Origin: Eubacterium limosum
Lineage (GTDB): Bacteria; Bacillota; Clostridia; Eubacteriales; Eubacteriaceae
Direction of reading: 5' to 3'
Length of the DNA: 64,000 bases
Assembly (NCBI RefSeq): GCF_000807675.2
Contig: NZ_CP019962.1
Location: 2,542,001-2,606,000, forward strand
Each line of letters starts with the position of its first letter. Position 1 is the first letter of the stretch. The notes beneath the pieces are model-generated. The model did no database searches and was not told the origin of the DNA. It was given only the letters and a program-made list of their open reading frames with translations. A program made the translations under genes and the position numbers. Below, in pieces: positions 32,090 through 39,981 of this stretch.

Positions 32090-33781
32090 ATGATTATGGC
32101 ACAGTCAGACAATTTTTTTGAAACATTTACGGTTGATCCTGCCCTTTTTTACAGCGCGATCATCCGAAGTACGGATGATTACGTCTATATTGTGGACATG
32201 AATACCGACATGGCCCTGGTTTCTCCGAACATGGAAAGGGACTTTGAACTGCCCGGCCGGCAGTTTAAGGGACTGGTGCCCTTGTGGGGAGAGCTGGTCC
32301 ATGAAAAGGACCGTCCCCGCTACAACGAGAGCATTGATGAAATGCTGAGGGGCGATACAGACATTCACCATGTGGAATACCAGGTGCGCAACCGCAAAGG
32401 CGAGTATATATGGGTGCTCTGCCGGGGCGTTCTGCAGAAGGACGATAAAAACCAGCCGGCCATGTTTGCGGGGGTGGTGACAGACCTTGGGAAAATGGGT
32501 AAAATTGACTACACCACCGGCCTTTTTACCTACAGGGAATGTGAGAAGGAGATCAGCGAACTGCTGGACAAGGAAACAGAAAAGCCCGGCGGCCTGATGC
32601 TGCTGGGGCTGGATGATTTTATGCGGATTAACGACCTTAACAGCCATCTTTTCGGTGACGGAGTGTTGCGGCAGTTTGCTCAGACAGTCCAGCAGCTGTT
32701 GCCACCGGGCGCCAGCATGTACCGGTTTGACGGGGACGAGTTTGCCGTGGTCTGCCCCGGTGCAGGTGAGGAGGAGCTGGAGGCTGTTTATAAACGGCTG
32801 CACGCCTACAGCAACCGGGTACACACTCTGGATGGCCGGGAATATTTTTGCACGGTGTCTGCGGGCATGACCCTGCTGGGGCGGGACAGCCAGAACTACC
32901 CGGATCTGATCAAGTGCGCGTCCAGTGCCCTTGAAGCCTCCAAGACCAAGGGGAAAAATATCATGACGGCTTACACGCCGGCGCTGATGCGCTCAAAGCT
33001 GCGGGCAATGGAGCTGACCAGCCGGCTGCAGCTGAGTGTGGTGAACGGCATGGAGGGTTTTCGCCTGGTTTACCAGCCCTTTGCCCACTCAAAGGATCTG
33101 GGCCTGGCGGGCGCCGAGGCGCTGCTGCGGTGGTCCGGCGAGCCCTTTGGCGAGGTGACGCCGGATGAGTTCATCCCGCTTTTAGAATCCAGCGGGCTCA
33201 TTGTGCCTGTGGGCAAATGGGTGCTGGAGCAGGCAGTCAAAACCTGTAAAAAGTGGTCGGCCCGAGAGCCGGATTTTATCATGAACGTCAATATTTCCTA
33301 CCTCCAGATGCTGGACGAATCCTTTGCCGGGCACGTGGAAAGGACCCTGAAAGAAAACGGGCTGGATTCCCGGCATGTTGTGCTTGAGCTTACGGAGAGC
33401 TGCTTTGTAACGGATATGGGCGGCCTCAAGGAAATCTTCAGGCATCTGCGCGGCATGCGCATCCAGATCGCCATGGACGACTTTGGCACAGGCTACTCCT
33501 CGCTGGGGATGCTGTCCCAGTCACCAGCGGATATTGTCAAGATTGACCGGCTGTTTATCGAGGCCATCGACAGGGATGAGAATGTGTTTAATCGTTCCTT
33601 TATCGCATCGGTTATCAAGCTGTGCCACAGTGTGGGCATTACCGTATGTGTGGAGGGCGTTGAGGAGCAGGACGAGCTGAGGGCTGTCTGCGCCTTAAAC
33701 GCAGACAGCATCCAGGGCTATTATATCTCAAGGCCCATCTCACCGGAGGCCTTTGAAGAAAAATACTGGGGACCGGTCTGA
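32090..33781 (+). CDS. PAS-GGDEF-EAL cyclic-di-GMP phosphodiesterase
   Basis: 563 residues, no membrane helix. A PAS domain (about 18-125) is followed by a GGDEF domain whose active-site motif reads RFDGDEF near residue 214 (first Gly replaced by Asp). The EAL domain has AEALLRW near 345, NVNISYLQM, LELTESCF, DDFGTGYSSLGML, KIDRLFI and CVEGVEEQ, all the catalytic metal ligands. It therefore most likely degrades cyclic-di-GMP, with the GGDEF part regulatory or weak. The start follows AGAGGGGATCAA. It lies one gene from a phase-variable-looking MCP and upstream of a secreted protease. Confidence 0.9.
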   Translation: MIMAQSDNFFETFTVDPALFYSAIIRSTDDYVYIVDMNTDMALVSPNMERDFELPGRQFKGLVPLWGELVHEKDRPRYNESIDEMLRGDTDIHHVEYQVRNRKGEYIWVLCRGVLQKDDKNQPAMFAGVVTDLGKMGKIDYTTGLFTYRECEKEISELLDKETEKPGGLMLLGLDDFMRINDLNSHLFGDGVLRQFAQTVQQLLPPGASMYRFDGDEFAVVCPGAGEEELEAVYKRLHAYSNRVHTLDGREYFCTVSAGMTLLGRDSQNYPDLIKCASSALEASKTKGKNIMTAYTPALMRSKLRAMELTSRLQLSVVNGMEGFRLVYQPFAHSKDLGLAGAEALLRWSGEPFGEVTPDEFIPLLESSGLIVPVGKWVLEQAVKTCKKWSAREPDFIMNVNISYLQMLDESFAGHVERTLKENGLDSRHVVLELTESCFVTDMGGLKEIFRHLRGMRIQIAMDDFGTGYSSLGMLSQSPADIVKIDRLFIEAIDRDENVFNRSFIASVIKLCHSVGITVCVEGVEEQDELRAVCALNADSIQGYYISRPISPEAFEEKYWGPV

Positions 33782-33793
33782 GAGGCTTGTCCG

Positions 33794-33817
33794 AACCGTA
33801 TCGCGGCGATACGCTTT
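33794..33817. repeat. Dispersed palindrome copy 10, hybrid arms
   Basis: AACCGTATCG-CGG-CGATACGCTTT: the core GTATCG/CGATAC pairs but the outer arms belong to different subtypes. It lies 13 bases after the EAL gene stop. Confidence 0.8.
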
Positions 33818-33840
33818 GAATGGCATTGTGAACGTGAATG

Positions 33841-33872
33841 AAGGATACTGGTGATACAGTATCCTTTTTTTA
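33841..33872 (+). terminator. Intrinsic terminator after EAL gene
   Basis: Perfect 10-bp stem AAGGATACTG/CAGTATCCTT with a 6-base loop and a T-run. It backs up the decayed palindrome copy just upstream. Confidence 0.9.
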
Positions 33873-33979
33873 TAGGACCGTTCAATTTTTATTCCCGATG
33901 ATTTAAACGGTCGTGTTTCAGGCGGCGAGATCGGTTATAATAATATATAGCGACTTAATAAATATTAATGGAGGAAAAA

Positions 33980-36148
33980 ATGAAAAAGAAATGGATAAGT
34001 ATGCTGTTGTCCCTGCTGTTGGTTTTTGGCACTACGGCGCCGGCTTTGGCGGCAGACAGCACCAGAGCAGACCGGGAAGCTCCTTACACGGGCAATGTGG
34101 TCATGGCGACCAACATGAACCGGACCATCAGCGATAACAGTGAGCTTGGAATCAAGCAGGCCACCGGCCTGCCCGCAGCCCCTGTGCTGGCGGCGGCAGA
34201 GAATGGGATCATGCCTTTTTCTGAGAACGGCGCGTTGTCGGAAACACCGACAGAGGTGCGCCTGTATGAGGACGCTAACCAGGCCGATCTGGCGGCGGCT
34301 GAGGCAGCAACTTCACAGAATGAGAAAAAAGAATATCGGGTAGGGGATACTCAGAAAATCATTGCGATGACAGGGATAGATCCTGAAACCGGAGAACAGA
34401 TGGTGGAGGAAATTACGATCAAAGCCCTGCACATTGGCAGTACCTGCACGGTCTGGGGTGTTGTTGGGGAAGAAACAGAAAATATTACGCCCAAAACAGC
34501 TGAAGCCATTGCATTGCGCTTTGATACCGGAGACAGCGGTTACCCCAGTATTCACGATAAGATACTGGAGGCTTTTGGAAGCTGGGAAAACATTGACGTG
34601 GACAATGACGGTAAGACAGCCATTGTCTGCCAGGACATCTCCGGCGGTGTCGCGGGATATTTTACACAGAGTGACCTGAACGGCGAAACAGCGGACATGG
34701 ATATGGTTCACATTAACAATGGTGGAGATGATGAGGAGCTCTGGAACAGTATTTACGGCACTTTGGCCCATGAGCTCCAGCACGCCATCAACTTTGCCCA
34801 GACTGGCGGCAACAGCGAGACCTGGCTCAATGAGACTTTTTCCCAGAGCGCTAAAGCCATCGCTGGTTATGGAACCAAAACGATTGGGCAGGTTTACACG
34901 TCTTTAATGTATGTGACGGGGGCAGATGAGTATGGCATTTCTGCACATGGATATACGGTTCCCTTTATCTACGCTGGTGACTTTGTCCCCAATGGTCTGG
35001 CCGAAGAGACAAGCTCTGTCTACGGCCAGTGGTACCTTTTCGGCCGATACCTGTCCTTCCAGACCCAGGGGCTTGAAGGCGGCGGCGACGCTGTGTTCAA
35101 GACCATTTTAAGCTCTGGAGACGGAGAACAGAAGGAATGCACCTGGGAATCACTGGAGCGGGGTCTGGAAAAGATTGGTTATCTTGGCGCTGGAAAAGCG
35201 GTGCCGGATATGAACGCCCTGATACAGAATTATAACATGGCCCTGTACCTTCAGGAGTCCGATGGGCTATACAGCCTGGGGAATGACGGACAGATCATCC
35301 TGGATTCACTAGCAAAATACTATGGAATCAGTCTAAAGAACAGCTCGGCCATCACCACAGCCCGGGAGCTGCCCGGCGGCGGCGCGGCTGTATGGGCCAA
35401 GACAGAGGACAATGCCATCACACCGGAGAACCCGGGGGCTGATATGGTATTTACAGGATTCAGCGCGGCAGACAGCCCCAAGGCCAGTACCGGAACCGGC
35501 AGGGTCCGGCCCGGAACGGCCATCACCCTGAGCGCGGCAGAGGGGCTGGATATTTATTACAGCCTGACACCGGGTGCCCGGGCTGAATATGAAAAGTACA
35601 CACAGCCCATCATTATCAGCAAAAATACCACCCTGTCCTTCTATACACAGGCTGGCGAAGACGAAGAAACAAAATCTGAAGAGGAAACACGCACCTACAC
35701 CGTAGCGCCAGACCCAGTTACCGCCAGCGTTGAATCTGGCGCGGTGGCGGCTGGCACCAAAGTCAGCCTGAGCTGTGCTACCGGGGACGCGCGGATTTAC
35801 TATACGACTGACGGCAGCGAACCCACCCGGGAAAGCCCCCTTTATGAAAGCCCCATTGCCATAAATGAAGCCATGACACTGAAGGCTGCGGCATTTTTGG
35901 GGGATAGTGACCAGGACTATGCCCCGGGCGATACGCTGACCCTTCAGTATACCATTAAAGCTGCGGGCGGTTCTGAAGACCAGAAGAGTGACGGCCCACA
36001 GCTGGCGGCAGGAGAAAAGGCAGCCGATAAGACTGGTAAAAACGCCAGCACCGGTATCCTTGAAGCTTCACCGGGACCAGCCGCGGCAGTGGTATTGACG
36101 CTGGCCGCCCTTGCGGGTCTGGCTGTCTGGAGAAAGCAGCGCGGCTGA
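33980..36148 (+). CDS. Secreted zinc metalloprotease-like protein with cell-surface anchor
   Basis: About 722 residues. A signal peptide (KKKWISMLLSLLLVFG...APALAA) covers residues 1-26. The HExxH zinc site is HELQH at 264-268, followed by WLNETFSQ with the likely third ligand Glu near 286; this resembles the M30/immune-inhibitor-like metalloproteases. Two chitobiase-C-terminal-like beta modules follow (for example DARIYYTTDGSEPTRESPLY). The C-terminus has NASTG, a hydrophobic helix and a basic tail (WRKQRG), like a variant sortase signal. It probably acts on the cell surface. GGAGG fixes the start. Confidence 0.8.
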   Translation: MKKKWISMLLSLLLVFGTTAPALAADSTRADREAPYTGNVVMATNMNRTISDNSELGIKQATGLPAAPVLAAAENGIMPFSENGALSETPTEVRLYEDANQADLAAAEAATSQNEKKEYRVGDTQKIIAMTGIDPETGEQMVEEITIKALHIGSTCTVWGVVGEETENITPKTAEAIALRFDTGDSGYPSIHDKILEAFGSWENIDVDNDGKTAIVCQDISGGVAGYFTQSDLNGETADMDMVHINNGGDDEELWNSIYGTLAHELQHAINFAQTGGNSETWLNETFSQSAKAIAGYGTKTIGQVYTSLMYVTGADEYGISAHGYTVPFIYAGDFVPNGLAEETSSVYGQWYLFGRYLSFQTQGLEGGGDAVFKTILSSGDGEQKECTWESLERGLEKIGYLGAGKAVPDMNALIQNYNMALYLQESDGLYSLGNDGQIILDSLAKYYGISLKNSSAITTARELPGGGAAVWAKTEDNAITPENPGADMVFTGFSAADSPKASTGTGRVRPGTAITLSAAEGLDIYYSLTPGARAEYEKYTQPIIISKNTTLSFYTQAGEDEETKSEEETRTYTVAPDPVTASVESGAVAAGTKVSLSCATGDARIYYTTDGSEPTRESPLYESPIAINEAMTLKAAAFLGDSDQDYAPGDTLTLQYTIKAAGGSEDQKSDGPQLAAGEKAADKTGKNASTGILEASPGPAAAVVLTLAALAGLAVWRKQRG

Positions 36149-36164
36149 GCCTGCTGAGAAAAAC

Positions 36165-36189
36165 AACCCGTATCGCCACGATACGGGTT
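36165..36189. repeat. Dispersed palindrome copy 11
   Basis: AACCCGTATCG-CCA-CGATACGGGTT followed by GTTTT, 16 bases after the protease stop. Confidence 0.9.
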
Positions 36190-36264
36190 GTTTTAAAAAA
36201 TCCCTGCAAAACTAAAGCCGCTTATGCTAAAATAGGGTAAGAAACTGCAAAAGGGGAAAAATCT

Positions 36265-36927
36265 GTGGCGAATTATAAAACAGGCTTAGAGACAAAAGAA
36301 AAAATATACGCGACCGCCAAAAAGCTTTTTTATGAAAAAGGTTTTGTAAAAACTACGCTGGCGGAGATCGCCAGGGAATCCGGCGCCAATAAGGCCATGG
36401 TTTCCTACTATTTTGGCAACAAGAACAACCTGGCCCTTGAGGTCTATAATGAGTACATGGTGGCCATGAAAGTGAAGACCCAGAACATCATTGCCAGCCA
36501 GTTCCCGGACAGCGATCTGTTTTTGCGCACGGCCATCGAATATCGGCTCCAGAACCGGAACTGCAACCGCAATAAGGGGCTTAACCGTTTTTATCACGAG
36601 CTGTGCGATTCCAATATTTTTATGAAAACAGAGAGCGCCTCTGTGGGCTTTATCGAAAATATCAACAAAGCCCACAAGCTTGGCCTGAGCAGGGTGGATG
36701 TCAAGGCGCTGGCTCTGGCAAATCTGTCAGCTGTGCACGGCCTGCATGTGGCCAGAAACGAGGGCTTTTTGGACTGCTCATCCGAGTATCTGGCGGAAAC
36801 AGAAATCCGGCTGCTGCTTCAGAGCCTGAAGATCGGCAATGATGTGATCGAGGGCTATATCGAGCGGTCACGGGAGATTGTGGATAGGATCGAAATCTCG
36901 GTCGGGAAAAATTTTAAGGTACTGTAA
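36265..36927 (+). CDS. TetR family transcriptional regulator
   Basis: 220 residues from a GTG start with AGGGG upstream. The N-terminal TetR helix-turn-helix is clear: TKEKIYATAKKLFYEKGFVKTTLAEIARESGANKAMVSYYFGNKNNLALEV. The C-terminal ligand domain is unique. It is convergent with the UroD-family genes and probably controls them and the divergent transporters through the AAC-GCG-GTT-centred sites in their shared promoter region; that link is inference. Confidence 0.88.
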   Translation: MANYKTGLETKEKIYATAKKLFYEKGFVKTTLAEIARESGANKAMVSYYFGNKNNLALEVYNEYMVAMKVKTQNIIASQFPDSDLFLRTAIEYRLQNRNCNRNKGLNRFYHELCDSNIFMKTESASVGFIENINKAHKLGLSRVDVKALALANLSAVHGLHVARNEGFLDCSSEYLAETEIRLLLQSLKIGNDVIEGYIERSREIVDRIEISVGKNFKVL

Positions 36928-36930
36928 ACA

Positions 36931-36967
36931 AAAAAGCAGAGCGGCTGGAGCCGTCTCTGCTTTTTTT
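36931..36967. terminator. Bidirectional terminator between tetR and UroD genes
   Basis: GCAGAG/CTCTGC stem extended by CGG/CCG, with an A-run on the left and a T-run on the right. It can serve both convergent genes. Confidence 0.85.
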
Positions 36968-36968
36968 A

Positions 36969-38342
36969 TCAGCACATCATCATAAGCATGTGGAAGAGCA
37001 TGTCTTCGTACTGCTGCATTTTCTGGCCCACCACATCGTCCAGGTCGGCCCTGGGGGCGGGGTGGTCCTCCTTAAAGGTGTCATAGGGGGTGTAGTACTT
37101 GCTCCTGAACTCAGGTATGTCTGCCAGCACGTGGTCGATGGTGTCTTCTTTGGGTTTATCCCAGACCCGCTGCCCGGCGTTTTCGTAGGTGCCGTTATCG
37201 CGGACGTATTCCAGTACGGCTTTGTAGTTTTCCGGGTTGATGGTGTTCAGGGAGTAGGGGCTTTTGTCAAAATTGAAGAAGTAGTTGCCGCCTGGCGCCA
37301 GAATGTCGATGAGCTCTTTGGCCTTGTCGATGCACTGCTCCTTGGTGGCTGTCTTAAGGTAAGTAATGGGGTAGAAGCCCGAGATAATGTGTTTTTTGCC
37401 GAGCTTTTCCTTGACGAGCTTGGGATCGCCGTACTCAAAGTAGAAACGTGTGCCCTGGGGCAGCTCATAGAGGTAATCCAGGTAGCGCATCCAGTTGTCC
37501 TCGCAGAAGATGAGGCAGGTCTGTCCCTTTTCGGCCAGGCCGTGGACCAGCTTGTAAAAGGTGGGCCAGTAATATTTTTCAAAATCCTTGGTACGCAGGT
37601 AGGTAGCCATGTGCAGGGCGATGAAGTTGGCGCCCAGCGGGGACGGCCTGGCCGGCGTGCCTTTTTTAATGGACAGGGGCAGAATGGCGTCGCAGGCGGC
37701 CTGGATTTTTTCGGGACAGCGTTTGATGTCCATGGTAATGCCTTTAAAGCCTCTGAGAATGTCGGACAGAAGGTCAAAGGGCGTGGTGCCGCCGCTGCCG
37801 GAGCCGGCAGGCGGTGCAAAAAAGCCGTATTTGTCAATGAGCTGTGCGTCCAGACCGGCGTAAAAATCGGCGTATTCAAAGTAGGCCTTTGTGGCTTTGG
37901 CCAGGGCCAGTGAACGGCTGACCGGGTCGGTATCCAGCACAGGGTAAATGCGCGGGAAGATTTTTTCCATCAGACAGTCGTAGGGGTTGGCGATAAAATC
38001 ATCATAATCCTCGGGCTGCATGGCTGAGACTTCGGGGTGCTGGATAATGCCCTTGGAGCCCATCATAAAGGATCTGGAACCCAGCAGGTGGTGGTGGGCC
38101 GGGTAGGTGGCAAAGCTGGAGGGGTAGGCGTCGCTGGCGGTCAGCTCAAAGGATTTTTCATAGATGTCGAGCATGTCCTCCCGGGTCCATTGGGTGCGTC
38201 CCAGATCCTTGCCAGCATACTCGATCCGCAGCTCGAGGGGCAGGGCGGCGCTGATGGGAATCCTTTTGGGGATAGTGCCTGTGTATAAATCCGTAAACAG
38301 CTGGGTGCGTTCTTCCTGTAGTTTTTTCATTGCTTCACTCAT
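36969..38342 (-). CDS. UroD-family protein, probable corrinoid-linked methyltransferase (1)
   Basis: About 457 residues of the uroporphyrinogen-decarboxylase superfamily, longer than true HemE (about 350). Conserved landmarks shared with its neighbour include LQEERT, DLYTGTIPKRIPI, HMATYLRTKDFEKYYWPTF, WMRYLDYL and KEQCIDKAKELIDILAPGG. In acetogens such proteins move methyl groups between corrinoid proteins and other carriers. The HxCx(n)C zinc motif of MtaA/MtbA-type enzymes is not seen, so the reaction is open. The ATG two codons into the longest frame is better spaced from AAGGAG. It is last in a minus-strand operon. Confidence 0.75.
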   Translation of the reverse strand: MSEAMKKLQEERTQLFTDLYTGTIPKRIPISAALPLELRIEYAGKDLGRTQWTREDMLDIYEKSFELTASDAYPSSFATYPAHHHLLGSRSFMMGSKGIIQHPEVSAMQPEDYDDFIANPYDCLMEKIFPRIYPVLDTDPVSRSLALAKATKAYFEYADFYAGLDAQLIDKYGFFAPPAGSGSGGTTPFDLLSDILRGFKGITMDIKRCPEKIQAACDAILPLSIKKGTPARPSPLGANFIALHMATYLRTKDFEKYYWPTFYKLVHGLAEKGQTCLIFCEDNWMRYLDYLYELPQGTRFYFEYGDPKLVKEKLGKKHIISGFYPITYLKTATKEQCIDKAKELIDILAPGGNYFFNFDKSPYSLNTINPENYKAVLEYVRDNGTYENAGQRVWDKPKEDTIDHVLADIPEFRSKYYTPYDTFKEDHPAPRADLDDVVGQKMQQYEDMLFHMLMMMC

Positions 38343-38359
38343 ATTCATTTCTCCTTTTC

Positions 38360-38500
38360 TTAAATCAACAGGCCGATGATAAACTTATACAGGCCCTCCT
38401 CGTAGGCCTGCATGATATCGGCGTGGTAGTTTTCGTTGGCGACTTCGGGATGTTCCCTGACGTAGTCCTCCCAGGTGGTGTAGTAAGCTTGTGATTCCAT
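38360..38500 (-). CDS. Small 46-aa protein, split-off UroD C-terminal tail
   Basis: MESQAYYTTWEDYVREHPEV... ends in YEEGLYKFIIGLLI. AGGAGG lies 5-6 bases before the ATG. It aligns with the last ~42 residues of the UroD-family protein encoded downstream (YYTPYDTFKEDHP...QQYEDMLFHMLMMM), with the same order of aromatic, acidic and hydrophobic positions. The upstream paralogue lacks this tail and stops 16 bases before this ORF. It therefore looks like the C-terminal segment of that paralogue made as a separate, translationally coupled peptide. Confidence 0.7.
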   Translation of the reverse strand: MESQAYYTTWEDYVREHPEVANENYHADIMQAYEEGLYKFIIGLLI

Positions 38501-38516
38501 AATTTCCTCCTGATTT

Positions 38517-39677
38517 TTAGTAGGCGCCATGCTCACGGACGTACTCCTGCACGGCGATGAGGTTGTCGATGTTGGCGCTGCTCATGGACAGGATATCCTT
38601 GTCCAGGTCAAAGATAAAACCGCCGCCGGGCGCGCAGATGTCCAGCAGCTCCTTGGCCTTATCAATACATTTTTCTTTGCTTTCGGTCTTTAAAAGGCCG
38701 ATGGGGTAGAGGCCGGCGATGATGTGCCGGTCTCCGAGCTTTTCCTTAATTTGTTTGGGATCGCCGAATTCAAAGCGCATGACAATGCGCCCGGGCAGTT
38801 CTCTCAGGAAGTCCAGATAGCGCGTCCAGTCCTGCTCGACGAAGAGGTCTATGCCCATGCCGGCATCGGTGAGGGCTTCGATTGTTTTCTTAAAGGTAGG
38901 CCAGTAGAATTTTTCAAACTGCTTCATATTCAGAAACGGCGCCATGTGCAGGGGCAGGAAGCAGCGGGCGTCAACGGTGCGCACTGGCCCCAGCCCCTGG
39001 TTGATCATAATGGGGGTAACGGCCTCGCAGGCGGCCAGGAGCTCTCTTGGGTGCCTGCGGATATCCTTGGAGGTGCCGCTGAAGGATCGGATAAAATCTG
39101 CCATAAAATCATAGGGCGCTTCGGTAAAGCCGCCGGGAGGGGCAATGGCAAAGCCAAATTCCTCGTTGACCTGGGCGGCCTGGGCAATCCCCTGGGCCGC
39201 CTGGTCGCTGTGCATCTTGTAGGCCTTGGCAAGGTTCAGCGCATTCTGCACCGGGGACTGGTTCAGGCCGTCGTACAGCCTGGGCAGGATGGTTTCCAGC
39301 ATACATTTGTAAGGGTCCTCGATAAACTGGGGGTATTCCCCGGGCTCAAGACCGTAGATTTCGGGGTGCTGCGCATAGCCCTCCTCGTTCATGACAATGG
39401 TCTTGCCGCCCAGCAGCTGGTATTTGTAGGGATTGCGCAGGGTATGGGGCCGTACCGGCGCCACATCGGTAGGGATCCGCTCGGCGGCGTAGCGCATCAC
39501 GTCGATCATTTTTTCGGAGTGCCACTGGGCTTCCTTGATATCCATGCCCGCATACTCGATGGCGGCTTCGGTGGTCAGCCCGCCCCGGATGGGGACGCGT
39601 CTGGGGGTTTTTCCCCGGTACAGGTCTGAAAACAGTCCGGTACGTTCTTCCTGTAATCTCTTAATGGCTTCAGTCAT
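38517..39677 (-). CDS. UroD-family protein, probable corrinoid-linked methyltransferase (2)
   Basis: 386 residues, clearly paralogous to the downstream UroD-family protein (MTEAIKRLQEERTGLFSDLYRGKTPRRVPIRGG; HMAPFLNMKQFEKFYWPTFKK; WTRYLDFL; KEKCIDKAKELLDICAPGGGFIF). It ends at VREHGAY, about 70 residues short of the paralogue; the missing end is partly supplied by the following small ORF. It is the first gene of the minus-strand operon, divergent from transporters. The start after GAGGAAAATT matches the paralogue's N-terminus better than one six codons upstream. The substrate is unknown. Confidence 0.75.
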   Translation of the reverse strand: MTEAIKRLQEERTGLFSDLYRGKTPRRVPIRGGLTTEAAIEYAGMDIKEAQWHSEKMIDVMRYAAERIPTDVAPVRPHTLRNPYKYQLLGGKTIVMNEEGYAQHPEIYGLEPGEYPQFIEDPYKCMLETILPRLYDGLNQSPVQNALNLAKAYKMHSDQAAQGIAQAAQVNEEFGFAIAPPGGFTEAPYDFMADFIRSFSGTSKDIRRHPRELLAACEAVTPIMINQGLGPVRTVDARCFLPLHMAPFLNMKQFEKFYWPTFKKTIEALTDAGMGIDLFVEQDWTRYLDFLRELPGRIVMRFEFGDPKQIKEKLGDRHIIAGLYPIGLLKTESKEKCIDKAKELLDICAPGGGFIFDLDKDILSMSSANIDNLIAVQEYVREHGAY

Positions 39678-39698
39678 AATTTTCCTCACTTTCAAAAA

Positions 39699-39710
39699 TT
39701 AAACGCGGTT
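39699..39710. promoter_or_regulatory. Operator-like repeat TTAAACGCGGTT (UroD side)
   Basis: Twelve bases identical to the copy at 39904-39915. It lies about 12 bases beyond the -10 of the leftward promoter, so a bound repressor would block elongation or initiation. Confidence 0.65.
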
Positions 39711-39722
39711 GATTTATTGAGA

Positions 39723-39751
39723 AGTATAATCGCTTTCAGGAAATTTGTCAA
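39723..39751 (-). promoter_or_regulatory. Promoter of UroD operon
   Basis: On the minus strand: TTGACA, 17 bases, TATACT. The operator-like repeat follows immediately. Confidence 0.85.
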
Positions 39752-39864
39752 CGGTTTTCAGAAAAATATTTTTTGATTTACGAAATAAAAGTTTTTAAAA
39801 TGGCTAAAAATGGCGAATTTAAATAAAATTATAAAAAATTTACTAAAGAAAGAGAAAATAAAAG

Positions 39865-39893
39865 TTGACAGATTTACGAAAACAATATATTAT
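39865..39893 (+). promoter_or_regulatory. Promoter of MFS/SSS transporter operon
   Basis: TTGACA, 17 bases, TATTAT. It diverges from the UroD promoter; the matching operator-like repeat lies 10 bases beyond the -10. The stretch between the two promoters is very AT-rich and carries nothing else I can name. Confidence 0.85.
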
Positions 39894-39903
39894 TAAAATA
39901 AAT

Positions 39904-39915
39904 TTAAACGCGGTT
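39904..39915. promoter_or_regulatory. Operator-like repeat TTAAACGCGGTT (transporter side)
   Basis: Second exact copy of the 12-base motif, centred on the short palindrome AAC-GCG-GTT. The symmetric placement on two divergent promoters points to one shared repressor. Confidence 0.65.
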
Positions 39916-39981
39916 ATTATTAAACATGGATAATTCAAGCTTATCCGGAAATTAAAAAGAAATGAATTGAGGAGACTTAAA

